Assembly: GCA_002077045.2 (NCBI GenBank)
Contig: KZ111141.1
Span: forward strand, 1,998,375 to 2,057,929
Length of the DNA: 59,555 bases
Direction of reading: 5' to 3'
From: Rachicladosporium sp. CCFEE 5018
Lineage: Eukaryota > Ascomycota > Dothideomycetes > Cladosporiales > Cladosporiaceae
In this document: positions 1-11,465 of the stretch, piece after piece
Position numbering within the stretch: position 1 is the first letter of the stretch
Layout of the letters: each line of letters begins with the position of its first letter
The notes under the pieces: model-generated
Told to the model about the DNA's origin: nothing
What the model saw: the letters and a program-made list of their open reading frames with translations, nothing else
The model's database searches: none
Program-made: the position numbers and the translations under genes

Positions 1-483
1 GTACTGCCAGAACTCCTTCAAATGCGCGCGATGCTCTAGTACAGCCTCAGTGATCGACCAGACCTCCGAGGACAGCACTTCGCAAGCCACGTAGGCGAAC
101 TTCTTGCGCTGTGCCTCCTGCTTGTCTTGTTCTGTGTCTCCATCGCCGTCCCGCTTGCTTATGCTCTTCGACCTTGACCGCGACTTCCCTCGGCCAAAGA
201 AGGAGATGCCTGTGCTAGTCGTCTTCTCCTCGCCATCTTTGCCCGCTGAGTCGCCAGAGCCCTCTCGCTTCAGTGATATAGGGGGTTGGTCGGCTGTGAC
301 ATATGTGAGGAGTTTCTCGAGAATCGGCTCATCGCGGAGGAATTCGACGAGCTTGCTGTTCTGTTGCTTGAGCTCTTGTATGAGATCGCTCTCTTCTAGT
401 AGGTCCTCGACTGTCACATCGGGTTTGTCCAAGATCGTGTCGAGGGTCGAGATACTGGCATATCCGCCAAAGCGCCAGAACAT
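1..483 (-). CDS. SIT4-associated phosphatase subunit (SAPS family), 5' part only
   Basis: The frame is open without introns from an ATG at 483 down to the window edge, giving the first 161 residues; the gene continues outside. The N-terminus reads MFWRFGGYASISTLDTILDK, followed by VTVEDLLEESDLIQELKQQN and PILEKLLTYVT, the hallmark start of the SAPS family (yeast Sap155/185/190, S. pombe Ekc1, human PP6R). Family members bind the PP2A-like phosphatase Sit4/PP6 and act in G1 progression and nutrient signalling. Residues near 85-125 form a low-complexity S/K/R/D-rich insert, and the reading then returns to conserved sequence (KKFAYVACEVLSSEVWSITE). The family is clear; which paralogue it is cannot be told from this fragment. 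Confidence 0.9.
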   Translation of the reverse strand, partial: MFWRFGGYASISTLDTILDKPDVTVEDLLEESDLIQELKQQNSKLVEFLRDEPILEKLLTYVTADQPPISLKREGSGDSAGKDGEEKTTSTGISFFGRGKSRSRSKSISKRDGDGDTEQDKQEAQRKKFAYVACEVLSSEVWSITEAVLEHRAHLKEFWQY

Positions 484-1160
484 GGTGGGTCAAGTATGCC
501 CCAGGGGTGTTTCGGGGCGGGGCGGAGATGCTGGCGGCGCGCAGAGTGAGTTGGTAGCGGTATCATGCGCCTGATTATCTCTTGCAGGCGTGGATGAGTA
601 GCGTGTAGCCAGTGTGTGAGACTCGGCTTTCGCAGTGCGGCTAGCTGCGCAGTGAGGGAGAGGCTGATCTGTGCGTAACTGCTCGCGTGTCTACTAAGTT
701 ACGCCTGATCAAGACCTCCAAGGTTCTCCACGCTGCCGACCGCTCAAGACATCACGAGGGATCAGGGAATGATCACCTTCACTGCTCTTGCGACACGAGA
801 GCGAGTTCGCCGACTCGGTGGCTGTACTTGGTTTGGTGACGAAGCATGATAATCGACGTGAAGCAACATACAGGATCACCACCGCTTCAGGGTCCACCAC
901 CGAGAGGATCGCCAGAACATCCAGGCATCAATTGTGCCTTAGCACGCAATGCTGCAGAATGGGAAGTTACATGTAGGCATCCTAACCTGGAGTGCACACA
1001 TCAGACTCTCGATAGGGCTATGATCCCGCGATAACGTGGCCAATGTTGTGGGCCTTGTGCTCGCGCTGCCCCTGATTACTTCATACATGTACTGAATGGG
1101 CGATTACATCGGTAAAGTAAGGCACTTGTCATAGCCCATCCAACAGCCCTACGCAGTTGA
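484..1160. other. intergenic, 5' flank of the SAPS gene
   Basis: This holds the upstream region of the SAPS gene and the 3' flank of the WBP2-like gene; both lie on the minus strand. Only short frames without family resemblance are present, and I see no RNA gene or repeat. Confidence 0.6.
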
Positions 1161-2074
1161 TCATGGCTTCCGCTCGTCTGCGACCTCGCTCCACTCCGCC
1201 GCCTCATTTAACCCAGTGCTCGACGCCTCTTCATACCCAGGTGGAGGCTCGCTAGGCGGACTGAACGCTGGCGCATTCGACTGCTGCAATACCGTCGGTG
1301 GTGCACTTTCAGCCGCTGGCGTTTGGGGCACGACCTGCGGCGCTAAGGGTGCAATGAGAGGCCCATCACTTGTCTCCTTGTACGCCGGCAGTTCGTCCAG
1401 GTTCACATTACTGACGTCCACCCCGTTCATTGCGGCTCCGGATGGGACTGAGCTGCCGCCAGCCTCCCGCGAGACCTGGACGGCCTGTTGCAGTCGCTCG
1501 CGTACGCGTTCGTACGTGCTGTGGAAGTCAAAGGCGCCGCCGTCCTTGAATGTGAATTTGATCTCCACCACGCCGCCCGCCGGGATCGGGATGCCGCCTG
1601 CTTGTACGGGCTGTAGCAGTGCCTGCCAGACATTAGGGCCAAAGAATGGCGCTGTCACGTGAGAGTCGTGGAGGTTGAGGATCGGGCCGGAAAATGACTG
1701 AAGGTCTGGGGTGGATTTATCGGGAATGTAAATCACTCGGCGATTTGTGAGGTAGAGTACGCCACTGAGAAGGAATAGTCAGCACTTGATCGACGCAATA
1801 CTAATGCACATTCCTTCTGCACTTGACCACTGACCTACTGCTGCCTACCGAGAACTTCTGTTGCTGCTTGCCGGGATAGTGTGCTGGGTTCGTCACGGCG
1901 AGTGCTATCCGAGGTGGCGAAGTGAAGAGGGTCTGCTCGTTTGGTAGTGGTGTAAATGGCGGCGTCGATGAGGGTGACAGCATCACCCAGCTAGCAAGTT
2001 GTCAGATAAGCCTTCCCAAATCTGCGGTGTGGGTTCGCTGCAACGATTGTGAGCAGTGCTTACTTAATCGACAT
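1161..2074 (-). CDS. WBP2/GRAM-domain-like protein with PPxY motif
   Basis: Three exons: 2064-2074, 1835-1990 and 1161-1764, encoding 256 aa. The first exon is only 11 nt (ATG TCG ATT AA, donor GTAAGC). Splicing gives MSINWVMLSP, the expected family start, and the second junction restores SSSGVLYLTNRRVIYIP, which supports both introns. The N-terminal half is the GRAM-like domain of the WBP2/UPF0664 family (SFSGPILNLHDSHVTAPFFG, then VEIKFTFKDGGAFDFHSTYE). The C-terminal third is P/A-rich and holds LPAY and a PPGY (about residues 230-233), ligands for WW domains such as those of Rsp5/Nedd4 ligases. Adaptor function is inferred from the family. The gene is divergent from an alpha-arrestin that also carries PPxY. 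Confidence 0.88.
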
Positions 2075-3160
2075 CTTGTAGTGAGTGTGGTAGTGAGTGT
2101 GGTCCTCCAACAGGCCTGGGCAGGCAAGACGAGGAATGAAACGCCTGATGAGCGGGAGCTTATGACAGGCGCACGGGAAGAGTTTTCGGTTTCCAGGCGC
2201 GTTCCTTAATGTTCAGTCGCGGTTGATCTGGCTATAGGCCGATGTTATGAGCCAGTGGCTGGCAACCTCTGGTAATGCAGGTATCTCCTGTGGCGCGTGG
2301 CAAGCGTACTGCGATGATATAGATTCCTTTGTCGATTGGGGTTGATGTGACCGCCGCTGATCTCGAGGGCCAGATGACTGAATGCTGGACGGTTATGGTG
2401 AGAGAGATGATGGAAATGTTTGTCTTACCATCAGTTGCCTCGTAGCTGATGGATTGACGTCGGGTGACGTCCCGCGTACACGTGGAGAGGCAGCCGTCAA
2501 GTCGTCAACTTCACTGCTCTCATGCTATCCTCATCCTCTACGCAATTCAAGATTCGGTGTTCCATACCGCCACAATGCGACGAACATGGCTGTGTATCCC
2601 GCATGCAATAGATCTTCGCACAGTCTGAGCCGAAGGATTCGGATTGGCGGAGTTTGTTGGTTTCCTGTTCACTCGTGCTGTCGATCAGCCGAGCACAGCC
2701 CAACCTCCGCCTGGGCAATGCCACATCACGAGCTGCACCGCTTTACACCGATCAGTAGGCTATAGAAGGTGGAGCATGCCGTAAACTCCATTGCCCGCCA
2801 TAAGTTATTTGTTGACACACCAAATTTCACTATCCGGATTTGACTCATTGCCAAAAACTACGGTCATCTCACTTGAGGGTCTATCCGCGCTCTCGTTGCA
2901 TCGATACCAAACATCTAGTGTTCCTGAGGATCACACTCCCCAGTCCTGATCTGGAAACTCAAACACTCCGGCCTCTCACAGTTGTAGTCGCAGAGGTCAC
3001 CCACAGCCGCAGCCAGCTTCACAAAAGCCCCGCCACACTGGACGTCGAACCGAGTGCAAACAAGTTCACTTTCGTGGGCCATCGCTGCCACCACACGTCT
3101 ATCTGCACCAGAACACTCCACAACAACACTGTGCGTGAATAGCGCTCTGCAACGAACAGA
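2075..3160. promoter_or_regulatory. divergent intergenic region between WBP2-like and arrestin genes
   Basis: About 1.09 kb separates the two start codons, so both promoters should lie here. Tandem GTAGTGAGTGTGGT-like units occur just upstream of the WBP2 start (about 2080-2105). I see no clear TATA box and no reading frame worth calling. Confidence 0.5.
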
Positions 3161-4659
3161 ATGTCTGTCGGCTCTCTCACCGCGAAAGTCGTACTCGACA
3201 ACCCCAAGCATATCTATTGCGGAAATGAAGAAGCCGTCACAGGTCATGTCCTGGTGCGATACCACAGCATGTCCTCAGCCGAGCTATTCGGTCCTCTCGC
3301 TGTCAGTGTAACGTTCCGCGGACGCGCGAAGTCCAAGATCTACAAGAACAATGGAAACAATAGAACGATCTATCGCGGCCGGGCACCTCTATTCTCATTC
3401 TCAAAATCGATATTCGACGGGCCAATCAAGATGGTTCCTAATGAGGCGAAGGAGATTCCATTCGCCCTCAGCTTTCCCGGAGCCATTCAGCAGGTGTTGA
3501 GTCAAGGAAATTGGGACGCGGACGGTCGTTTCTCGATCGATGTTGGAGACCCTTTGCCGCCGACGTTCAATATCGTCTACCACGGGTGAGTCACCTCAAT
3601 CGTCATTGAACGCAGCGTCACTTCCTCCACTCCTCGCTGCGCGAAGCATCACTTCAAGGGCATAAAATCAATACTCCTTGAACGCCTGTCTCATTACTCT
3701 AATTGGTATCACTGACCAGTCTCACTAGCTTTGCACATCGCTTCGACGCCTTTACCGAATATCGCATCTGCACGACATTATCGATGCGCGGTATCGACAT
3801 CAAGCTACCTAACGCAGACGACGAGTCGAACTCGGCCCTTGTCCCTTACGAACAACAACCAACGCCAAAATCTCAAGCCCTTCCTTTGCCTAAGACCCTC
3901 AATCACAATGTCAGGCTCCAAAACGCACTCCTCATGCCCGAAACATCACGACCAACAGGGTTCAAAGCAAAGACAAAGGCCCTCCTCTCGAGCGACTACT
4001 ATCCGGAATACCACTTCGACGTGCTGACATTGTGTCCACAAAAGCTATTCCTCGGCCAGCCGATTACGCTCGAAATTCGAGTCCAACCCAACGATGCGCG
4101 GTCTACAGCGCCCGTACAGCCAGATATCACACTATCCGCTGGCGTTCTAGTATCGATCCAGGCCCAGACCGTCGCACGCGCTGAACGTGGCATCTTCTCA
4201 TCACCAGAAAGCTCTGGTAACGAGACTGTCCTGACACTTACAGCATCAAGTCCTGATTTGCAGGAGCCTTTTGGCAAGGCCAACGACTGGACAAAGGTGG
4301 TTGTCACAAAGCCAATATTTGGCGTTCCGAGTGGGTTCTCCACATACAACATCCTTCGACGATACACGGTCAAAGTGAGCTTCTCGATCCTGGCGGCGGG
4401 CAAGTCAACAAAGGTGGAGAAGGAACTCTCGATTATGATCTTGCCTCCTGTTGACGGTGAGGCGGCCAATGGCGACCATGGCAGAGGAGGTAGTATGGCC
4501 GGTCCTTCGAGACACGTGGTAGGCGATGATGACGCGGAAGTATTGCCAGGTTACGAAAGGCCGCCGGAGTACGGCGATGGTCACAGTATTGACGAGGTAG
4601 GAAGTGCGGCTGGGAAGATGGATCTGGGGAAAGGGAAGGCGAGTGCAGTGGCTGTGTAG
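3161..4659 (+). CDS. alpha-arrestin (arrestin N- and C-domain protein)
   Basis: Two exons: 3161-3585 and 3720-4659 (454 aa). Two acceptors, after 3719 and after 3728, both keep the frame and differ by three residues. Residues 1-141 form an arrestin N-domain (TAKVVLDNPKHIYCGNEEAV, then VTFRGRAKSKIY). The second exon carries the C-domain, including KLFLGQPITLEIRV and FSTYNILRRYTVKVSFSI. The tail has LPGY and PPEY (about residues 423-426), as in alpha-arrestins that bring the Rsp5 ubiquitin ligase to membrane transporters for endocytosis. That role is known for the family and inferred here. Which transporter it serves cannot be read from sequence. Confidence 0.88.
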
Positions 4660-6817
4660 CATAAGCTCTCCACATGTCCCATGCTCCTCTACGACCAGCT
4701 GCGGAAGCGAATTGTCACCTGCAACGTCAGTGAGAGACCGGTGATGTTTCGAATGTCATTTTGCTCTTTGCGAGCCGATATCAATATTGCACGTCAGCTA
4801 TCTTGACAGAACGAAGTTTGGCGATATATAGGAAGCCCAATAGGCTCGTTCGAGAACGTGAATGAGGCAACGAGGTGACTTATCTTCTACTTTACCAGAA
4901 GCCTGCGAGTAGCGAACAAATGCGCCACGCGGGTCTATCTACCAAGCAAGCCTTTGAGGTGGAGACCACGGTAGGTGAGTAACTTCAAGACGAAGCTTAC
5001 CCATCCGCTCGATTTTCGGTGCGGTAACAGACGGATGCAGTGGTGCAAATAATCGACATCGCGTCTAGTCATGGGCTTCCTGCATCGACATCTCGGAGAG
5101 GGGTAGATCTATGTGCTGGGGTTCCCGAATCCCGTTATCGTGATCATAGCGAGAGGCAATGCGGAGTTAGTTGCCATGCATGTTCTCGCCCGCCCGTAGC
5201 AGGTCAGATATTGAGTGCGGCGACCTTCAAGCATTGTCAAGGCCGCATGAAAGCATGTGCATTGGCAGGCGTGTGGTACACCACGGCCTACAGCCGTGCA
5301 CCGCAGGGGTTAACAAGCTCTGTCCCCGTCCAGCGTCTGCCTCCACTTGCAATTCGCAATACCACCATGGCGCAACCAAGGAGGGGTTGATATTCCACGG
5401 CGGCAATATCGTGCTCGGAATTCAACGATAATTGACCTCAGGCATGCTGCGAGTAATGTCTAGGAGGACGAGGGTTGGCAGTGATCGAGTGCGTCGGCTC
5501 TGTGGTCGTGGTTCTCATTCGAACACGTGCGGACTGCCACATGATGTTGTGACTTCTTGCTGTCACTCAGACTTCCGCTGCAGCTTACCTCTTCAGGCAG
5601 GTGCAATTAGGCGTAAAACAGGAGCCGGCGACTCGGCATGCGATGAGGCTCTGCTAGATCTCGTGGACGAGAGCCAGCGGTTCGAGCATCCGTACCAAGG
5701 GTCTTGAAAATCCTATCTGCCCTCGGAGGCCGTCACTCTTTAAGATATTGGCATCGCCACCACGATCACTGAGCATGAACGCGCAATCACGCGTCCGTCT
5801 GCCAATGGCGCTCTCAGGGCACAACATACGGAACATCGAGAGGTGCCCAGCGTGTTGTCGCTCGGCTAGAGTTTCACGTGCACAGTTTGGCTAAATCGGG
5901 AAGCATTCGGGAACGATGGATGATCTGCAGGGGAGGGGGTCCTCGACCGTTTTCTCCCCTGCACTTGCGCAACAGACTTCGCTACAGACTTCACCTTCGG
6001 GAGCCCGCATGCATACCGCATCGCACAACAAAATCTATTGCAGCGCGTGGCGTCTCCCAAGCGAGTTCATGCAGATCAGCATGACTCTCACGAATGAAAG
6101 ATCCAACAGCTATCAGCCTTGGCCAGATCCAGATGGACAAAGGCAACGCGCAACTAGTGCAGCATGGAACACGCATCCTAGGCCAGAAGTTGCGCACAGG
6201 TCAAGCGGCCCAGAGTTGCTTCATCGCTATCCACAAGTGGGACAAGTCGATCGAAGCTGCGGAGTCTAGCATGCCACGACCGTCCGGCTCCATAAGGTGC
6301 TGTAGCGGCGGTGCAGCCCAGAAGCGCCGAAGCTGCAACGTGCGCCTCTTCAACTACACATCTTCTCGAATGTACCGCCCAGGTCCCTGAGCCGTTGCTC
6401 CCGGCAATGCAACACCGTGGGAGTGGCGACTAGTCGTGATCTGTGCCTGATCTACTCGGATCTTTGCCGCAAGCGTCGCCGGTGGCTGCAGACTTCCGAC
6501 TGACTTCGATATCTTGTGGGGCTCTGGACGTGCTCCGCCGGCGTCTCATGCGTTTCAACGCCGAAATGCTGTCCGGATAGTCGGCTGGCCGTTCTAGTCT
6601 CACCAACGTGTCGAGATGCGGGAGCCCGCCTCCACAGCGATGCGAGATCGCGGAACTTTGACATCTACATATATCACCGCTGCTGTACCGCCAACTCGGT
6701 GAATGCTACCATCTTCCTCCTCCCCATTCGCCCTCCTCAAACGTTGCTTTGCGCTAAGACTCTCGTGAACTTGGTCGACCTTTCCTTCGAGTCACCCATC
6801 ACTTGCACGTCTTCAGC
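4660..6817. other. 2.2 kb intergenic region upstream of the laccase gene
   Basis: Only short overlapping frames on both strands are present, none with family motifs or splice-compatible partners. The last 110 bases before the laccase ATG are pyrimidine-rich (around 6712-6740), as is common in core promoters of filamentous fungi. The rest is probably the laccase regulatory region and the arrestin 3' flank. Confidence 0.6.
6667..6674 (+). promoter_or_regulatory. TATA-like element upstream of laccase
   Basis: The string acatatat lies about 145 bp before the laccase ATG. Position and composition fit a TATA box followed by a CT-rich leader, but a single AT-rich octamer is weak evidence. Confidence 0.3.
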
Positions 6818-8694
6818 ATGAGGTTCTTCAGTCTCGCCGGCGCCTGCTTCGTGGGTCTCGCAAGCATAGCATCTGCGGGCGTTGTACCTGCTGAGCGAGT
6901 CAACGCAGTGGAGAAGCGTGCGACTTCCACCACCACACGAGTCCCCGATGCTGCTTGCACTAATGGGCCACTCACCCGTTCATGTTGGAAGAATGGCTAC
7001 AGCGTTGCGACCGACTTCGACCTGAAGTTCCCCACTGGCGGTGCCACAGTCACCTACAACCTCGAGATTACAAACGGGACCTGCAATCCTGATGGCAACG
7101 GACCTCGATTGTGCTTGCTCTTCAACGGGCAATACCCCGGTCCCACAATTAGGGCAACATGGGGTGACAATCTTGTATGTGATCTTACAGCGATCTAAAG
7201 AATGTATGGCTAACGAGCAACTCAAGGTCATCAATGTCAAGAACTCGATGAAAGACAATGGAACCTCCATCCACTGGCACGGTGTTCGTCAATACCATAG
7301 CCCAGGCTCGGATGGTGTGAATGGGTTGACGGAGTGCCCCATCGCGCCGGGCGACTCCAAGACCTACTCTTTCCAAGTCACACAATTCGGTACCTCGTGG
7401 TATCATTCGCACTTCTCAAGCCAGTACGGCGACGGCGTCGTGGGCATGATGATCTTCGAGGGTCCTGCGACTGCAAACTACGATACCGATCTTGGTGTGT
7501 ACCCGTTGACAGATTGGTACTACCAGACTGCATACCAAATCAACGCCATCACTCTGCAGAACCTGGCCAACCAAGCGCCACCGCCGAGCGCTGACAACAT
7601 CCTCATCAATGGCACAAACAAGAATTCAAACGGCGGAGGATCGTACAGCCAGGTAAAGATTTCGAAGGGCAAGAAGTACCGCCTTAGGTTGATCAACACC
7701 TCTGTCGACAACTTCATCCGTGTGTCGCTTGATAACCATCAGCTGCAAGTCATGACCTCGGACTTCATACCTATCGTGCCTTTCTACACCAACTGGCTGT
7801 TGATCGGCATCGGTCAGCGATACGACGTCGTCATCACAGCCAACCAGACTGAGGGCAATTACTGGTTCCGTGCGAATGTGGCTACGGACTGCCTTAGCGG
7901 CAATAAGATGGGTGCCTTGGCCATCTGGTCTTACGACACTGTCACAGCAGGCACACCTACAAGCTCCGCGTTTGCAGCCGCCGCAGCCGGATGCTACGAG
8001 CCTGCTGGTATCACGCCATACTGGAAGCAGCCAGTCCCATCGTCGCAGTTCCTTAATTCTCCCCTGACCGTCAGTCTAACTCGTGCGAGCTTCACGCCCG
8101 GTGGGGAGTTGCACGTGCTCTGGGCGATCAACGGCTCATCTATGAACATCGATTGGTCCTACCCCACGTTGTCTTACCTCATGGACAAGAACACAAACTA
8201 TCCCACAGACCTGAACGTCTGGCCTTCAAGCGCTGAGGGCAGCTGGAACTATTGGCTGATTCAGATGGCACCAAACATGCCTCCAGTGCCCCACCCAATC
8301 CACTTGCACGGGCACGACTACTTCGTCGTTGGTTACGGTAACGGGCAGTTCAATCATTCAACAGCGGCGCTCAACTGGAACAACCCACCCCGTCGTGACA
8401 CCGCCACGCTCCCTGGTGGCGGCTGGTTGGCAATTGCTTACCCTTCGAACAATCCAGGCACATGGTACGTTCCCCTTCGCAAGACTTCGCTCTTCGTGCA
8501 CCTTACTGACATCTACGCAAAGGCTGGCACATTGTCACATTGCTTGGCACGTGAGCGAGGGTCTCGGCGTGCAGTTCGTCGAGGCACCTTCACAGGTGAC
8601 ACTCCCAGACCCCGCGGCATACGAGAAGACCTGCGACAACTGGAAGGCGTATGTGCCGACCTCGTACTGGAAGAAGGATGACTCCGGCTTGTAG
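6818..8694 (+). CDS. secreted laccase (asco-type multicopper oxidase)
   Basis: Three exons: 6818-7174, 7227-8464 and 8523-8694, encoding 588 aa. The first intron falls in WGDNL/VINVKNS and the second in PGTW/LAHCHIAWH; both restore conserved sequence. Residues 1-20 are a signal peptide, and a Kex2-type KR at 33-34 suggests propeptide removal. All four copper signatures are present: HWHG, WYHSHFSSQYGDG, HPIHLHGHDY and HCHIAWHVSEGLGVQF. They bind the T1 copper and the T2/T3 trinuclear cluster, with a Leu at the usual T1 axial position. The protein ends exactly in DSGL, the C-terminal plug of asco-laccases. Laccases oxidise phenols with O2 outside the cell. The actual substrate (lignin, melanin or other phenolics) cannot be told. 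Confidence 0.95.
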
Positions 8695-9884
8695 ACCTTG
8701 CCTTCGAGCACAAGGAAGGCTGTATGATTTGCATTGGGTAATGGTGTATGTAATGTTTGTCCGAGATTTCACCCGGTCACGTGACAAAGTCATCAGCTTA
8801 ACGAACATGGTACCGTGCTACGTCACCACCCAGCGATTCCTCGTAATGGAGAACGCTGGTATATGCAGCGCCGCAATAGTGGAATAATATCTACGTTGTC
8901 GGTGAGAGTGTGGTCTCCTCCAGAATATCTCCTAGGTAGCATTGACAGGAACCATTGTGGCAGTGTTGCATACTCCCGCAGTGTCAATCGTGTGGATTCC
9001 CCGAGTGGTCTGCTTTCTTTCTCATGCGCGTACGGTTGCACAGTACGTGCCTTGCCGTCCGATCCTATTCAACCGTTTCTCGGAACGTGCGGTACCTGCA
9101 TGGACCCAGTGTGCGGTTTCCACTAGCCTCCACCAAGGTTTCACTAGTCTGTGCAGACGGGGTGATCGCAAAGTCTAATCCGAGCTGCCGGAACCCTTGT
9201 GGCGTTGAGGAGCGTTTCCCGTATTGGGACGTCGAGACGAAGAAGGCTTTCTCGATGAGGCAAGACTTACGTGTATCGTTGAGACGTACTCGCGAGGTAG
9301 ATTTGGTGATGTTGGGCAGGTATTGACGACAGCTGGTCAGATTTGACTCGCAATGGAACGCGAAGAAAGATATCGGGATGCCATCAACGTGGCGAAATGG
9401 AGGAACAGAGTCGATATTGAGGGGAAGCTGAATATTGTATTCGTATGAATTATGTTACATAGATTTGTATATCTTCGCTGAGCGAGTATGCGCTCGTTGC
9501 TTTGAGCGAATATGCACACTTTTTCGACTCCTGCTGCCGCACTCTCCAGGCCTCGCTCGCCAGTATCGGTATCGGAAGCTGACCCTGCAGCACAAGCCTC
9601 TTCTCTGCGTGGTATGAGATCCTCAAATGGTTGTATCGTGCGACTTATCACACTGGCCGTCGCAAGAATTGAAAAGCGAAAGTGGACATGGTCAGAGCTG
9701 TGGGCCATTCCAATATAAGTGCGCTGTCCCAACTGCCCGCGATCCGACGCGTCAGGGCTGTGACCTGGTCCCTAGGAGTTCGAAATCTTCTTGGCGACAT
9801 AGGGACTTCGGGGAACGTCTATACCCGGCGATAGACCGCCATTTGTCGCAAGTGGAGCGTCTGTCTCCCATCTCGGATGCGCTT
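8695..9884. other. convergent intergenic region, laccase / citrate carrier
   Basis: Both flanking genes end here, so it holds two 3' flanks. Frames are short and unrecognisable, and no RNA gene was seen. Confidence 0.6.
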
Positions 9885-11030
9885 CTAGTCCTTCAGGATC
9901 GTTGTCTTGACAGTAGCGAACGTTGGATTCAATAACGCTACTCCCCACTCATATGAAGTGAACAAGATGCCTGTACAGATCGTCAGCGGATTTCAGAAGC
10001 GCCCTGGGACTAGCTCAGTGTACCTCCACTCAAGACCGTTCTGCCCAACCTCATCGTCGTCCCTTTCCAGAAGCCCTTGACTCCGTAATCCGCCACGATG
10101 CTTCGGAAGGCTTCTACGGTGCTTGCGCCTCGACTGCTCTGACATCGCGTCTTGATCGTGTCGAATGGCTGCGTCATCAATGTCGTGACGATCCCAGCCA
10201 CTGACCCGTTCGCGAAGTTGGTTGCCGTGGACTGCTTGATCTCCTTGCGCGTCTCGTAGTCCTTAAGGATGTCAAAAGTGTTGAAGAGGGCACGAGGATC
10301 ACTGGTCCTGTGTGGATGAACGTGTAGAGCCACTGACCTTCAGAATGTTATAAGTTCCCATACGGAATGCCGTTGCCGTAGCTTGCTTCAGCGTAGTGCC
10401 AGCTAGTCCACGATACAGTCCGAGAATGCCAGTCTCGCGCCAGATAGTCACGACAGCATGCCGTCCGCTCCTGAACCTCTTCTCTGTCCTTGCGTCGTCG
10501 ATGAGTGCGGTCTTGATCCGCTCGGTGGGTGTCACAGCAACAAAGCTTGCCACCACGCCGCTCGCAGATCCTGCGGCCAGACTTCGCAAAGGGCTCAGAG
10601 TGCCGGTCTCCGGGTCCTTGAACAATTCCTTAATGGTGTCGAAACTGAGAAAGCGGATGCCATCTTTGGCAACAGATCCTACCACCAGACTGGAGCAGCC
10701 CTTGTACAGAGCACGTATGCCCTCATTGCGATAAACACCGAGCACGACCTTGAATGGATTCTTAGGCGTCGGAATGCCTTTCTGCTCGCGGAGTTGGACG
10801 CGAGTTTTGGCAAACTCGAATGGGTACTAGCAGATGCTCAGTGACATGTAGATTTGTGAGTTATGACTTGGATGCCGTCTTACTGTAGATGCCGCCTCGA
10901 TAGCACCAGCTATGCCACCAGCTAGTAGAGACACGATTGCCGGCGTCTTCTCTTCCTAGGGACTGTTAGTCTTAGGCACGTGGCGCATCAAGATAACGAC
11001 AACGTAGATATCGCATACGCCATGGCTCAT
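9885..11030 (-). CDS. ctp1: mitochondrial tricarboxylate (citrate) carrier
   Basis: Five exons: 11019-11030, 10884-10955, 10338-10826, 10024-10261 and 9885-9970, encoding 298 aa, the usual length for this carrier. Exon 1 is only 12 nt (MSHG), then EEKTPAIVSLLAGGIAGAIE. The three mitochondrial-carrier repeats are visible through their signature starts: YPFEFAKTRVQ, TPTERIKTALIDD and QPFDTIKTRCQ. Every junction is in frame, and the last exon restores SGGILFTSYE before a short tail. The closest family is yeast Ctp1/human SLC25A1, which exchanges citrate for malate across the inner membrane and supplies cytosolic acetyl-CoA. Substrate is assigned by family likeness. The gene is divergent from a bZIP factor. 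Confidence 0.9.
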
Positions 11031-11465
11031 GTCTATGCGGTCCAACCGAATCAATGTCACGCGCACACATGTAACAACGAATCTGTACACAGCGATTCTA
11101 TGCGCTCCCTGTAGCGCAAATCACCCCCAAAGGGCCATTCAACTTGGCCGAGGTCCGAATTCTTGTCCACCGGGTGTCATGTTCCTATACTGTCCTGGCG
11201 AGCAACAACATCACTTGACATGATGCAGAAACAATCTCACGGTGAGCATGCGGCCCAGTAAACAGTACACTGGAGGATTTTGCGGGAAGAGGAAAGCACT
11301 TCGCGTTGTGTCACCGGTGCCTTCCAGGCTCACGATCAGATAAGCTTTCTCTGCGGGCCGCTGCCGAATCTCCGCGAATGCGAATGTGCAGGTGTCGCTG
11401 TCATGTTTCAATCATGGCGCGCGACCACATGAATCACGATCGTGCACAAGGCATTGCTTACTGCA
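11031..11465. promoter_or_regulatory. 435-bp divergent promoter region, citrate carrier / bZIP
   Basis: The two ATGs are 435 bp apart and point away from each other, so both promoters must share this short region. I could not identify a specific binding site with confidence. Confidence 0.5.
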
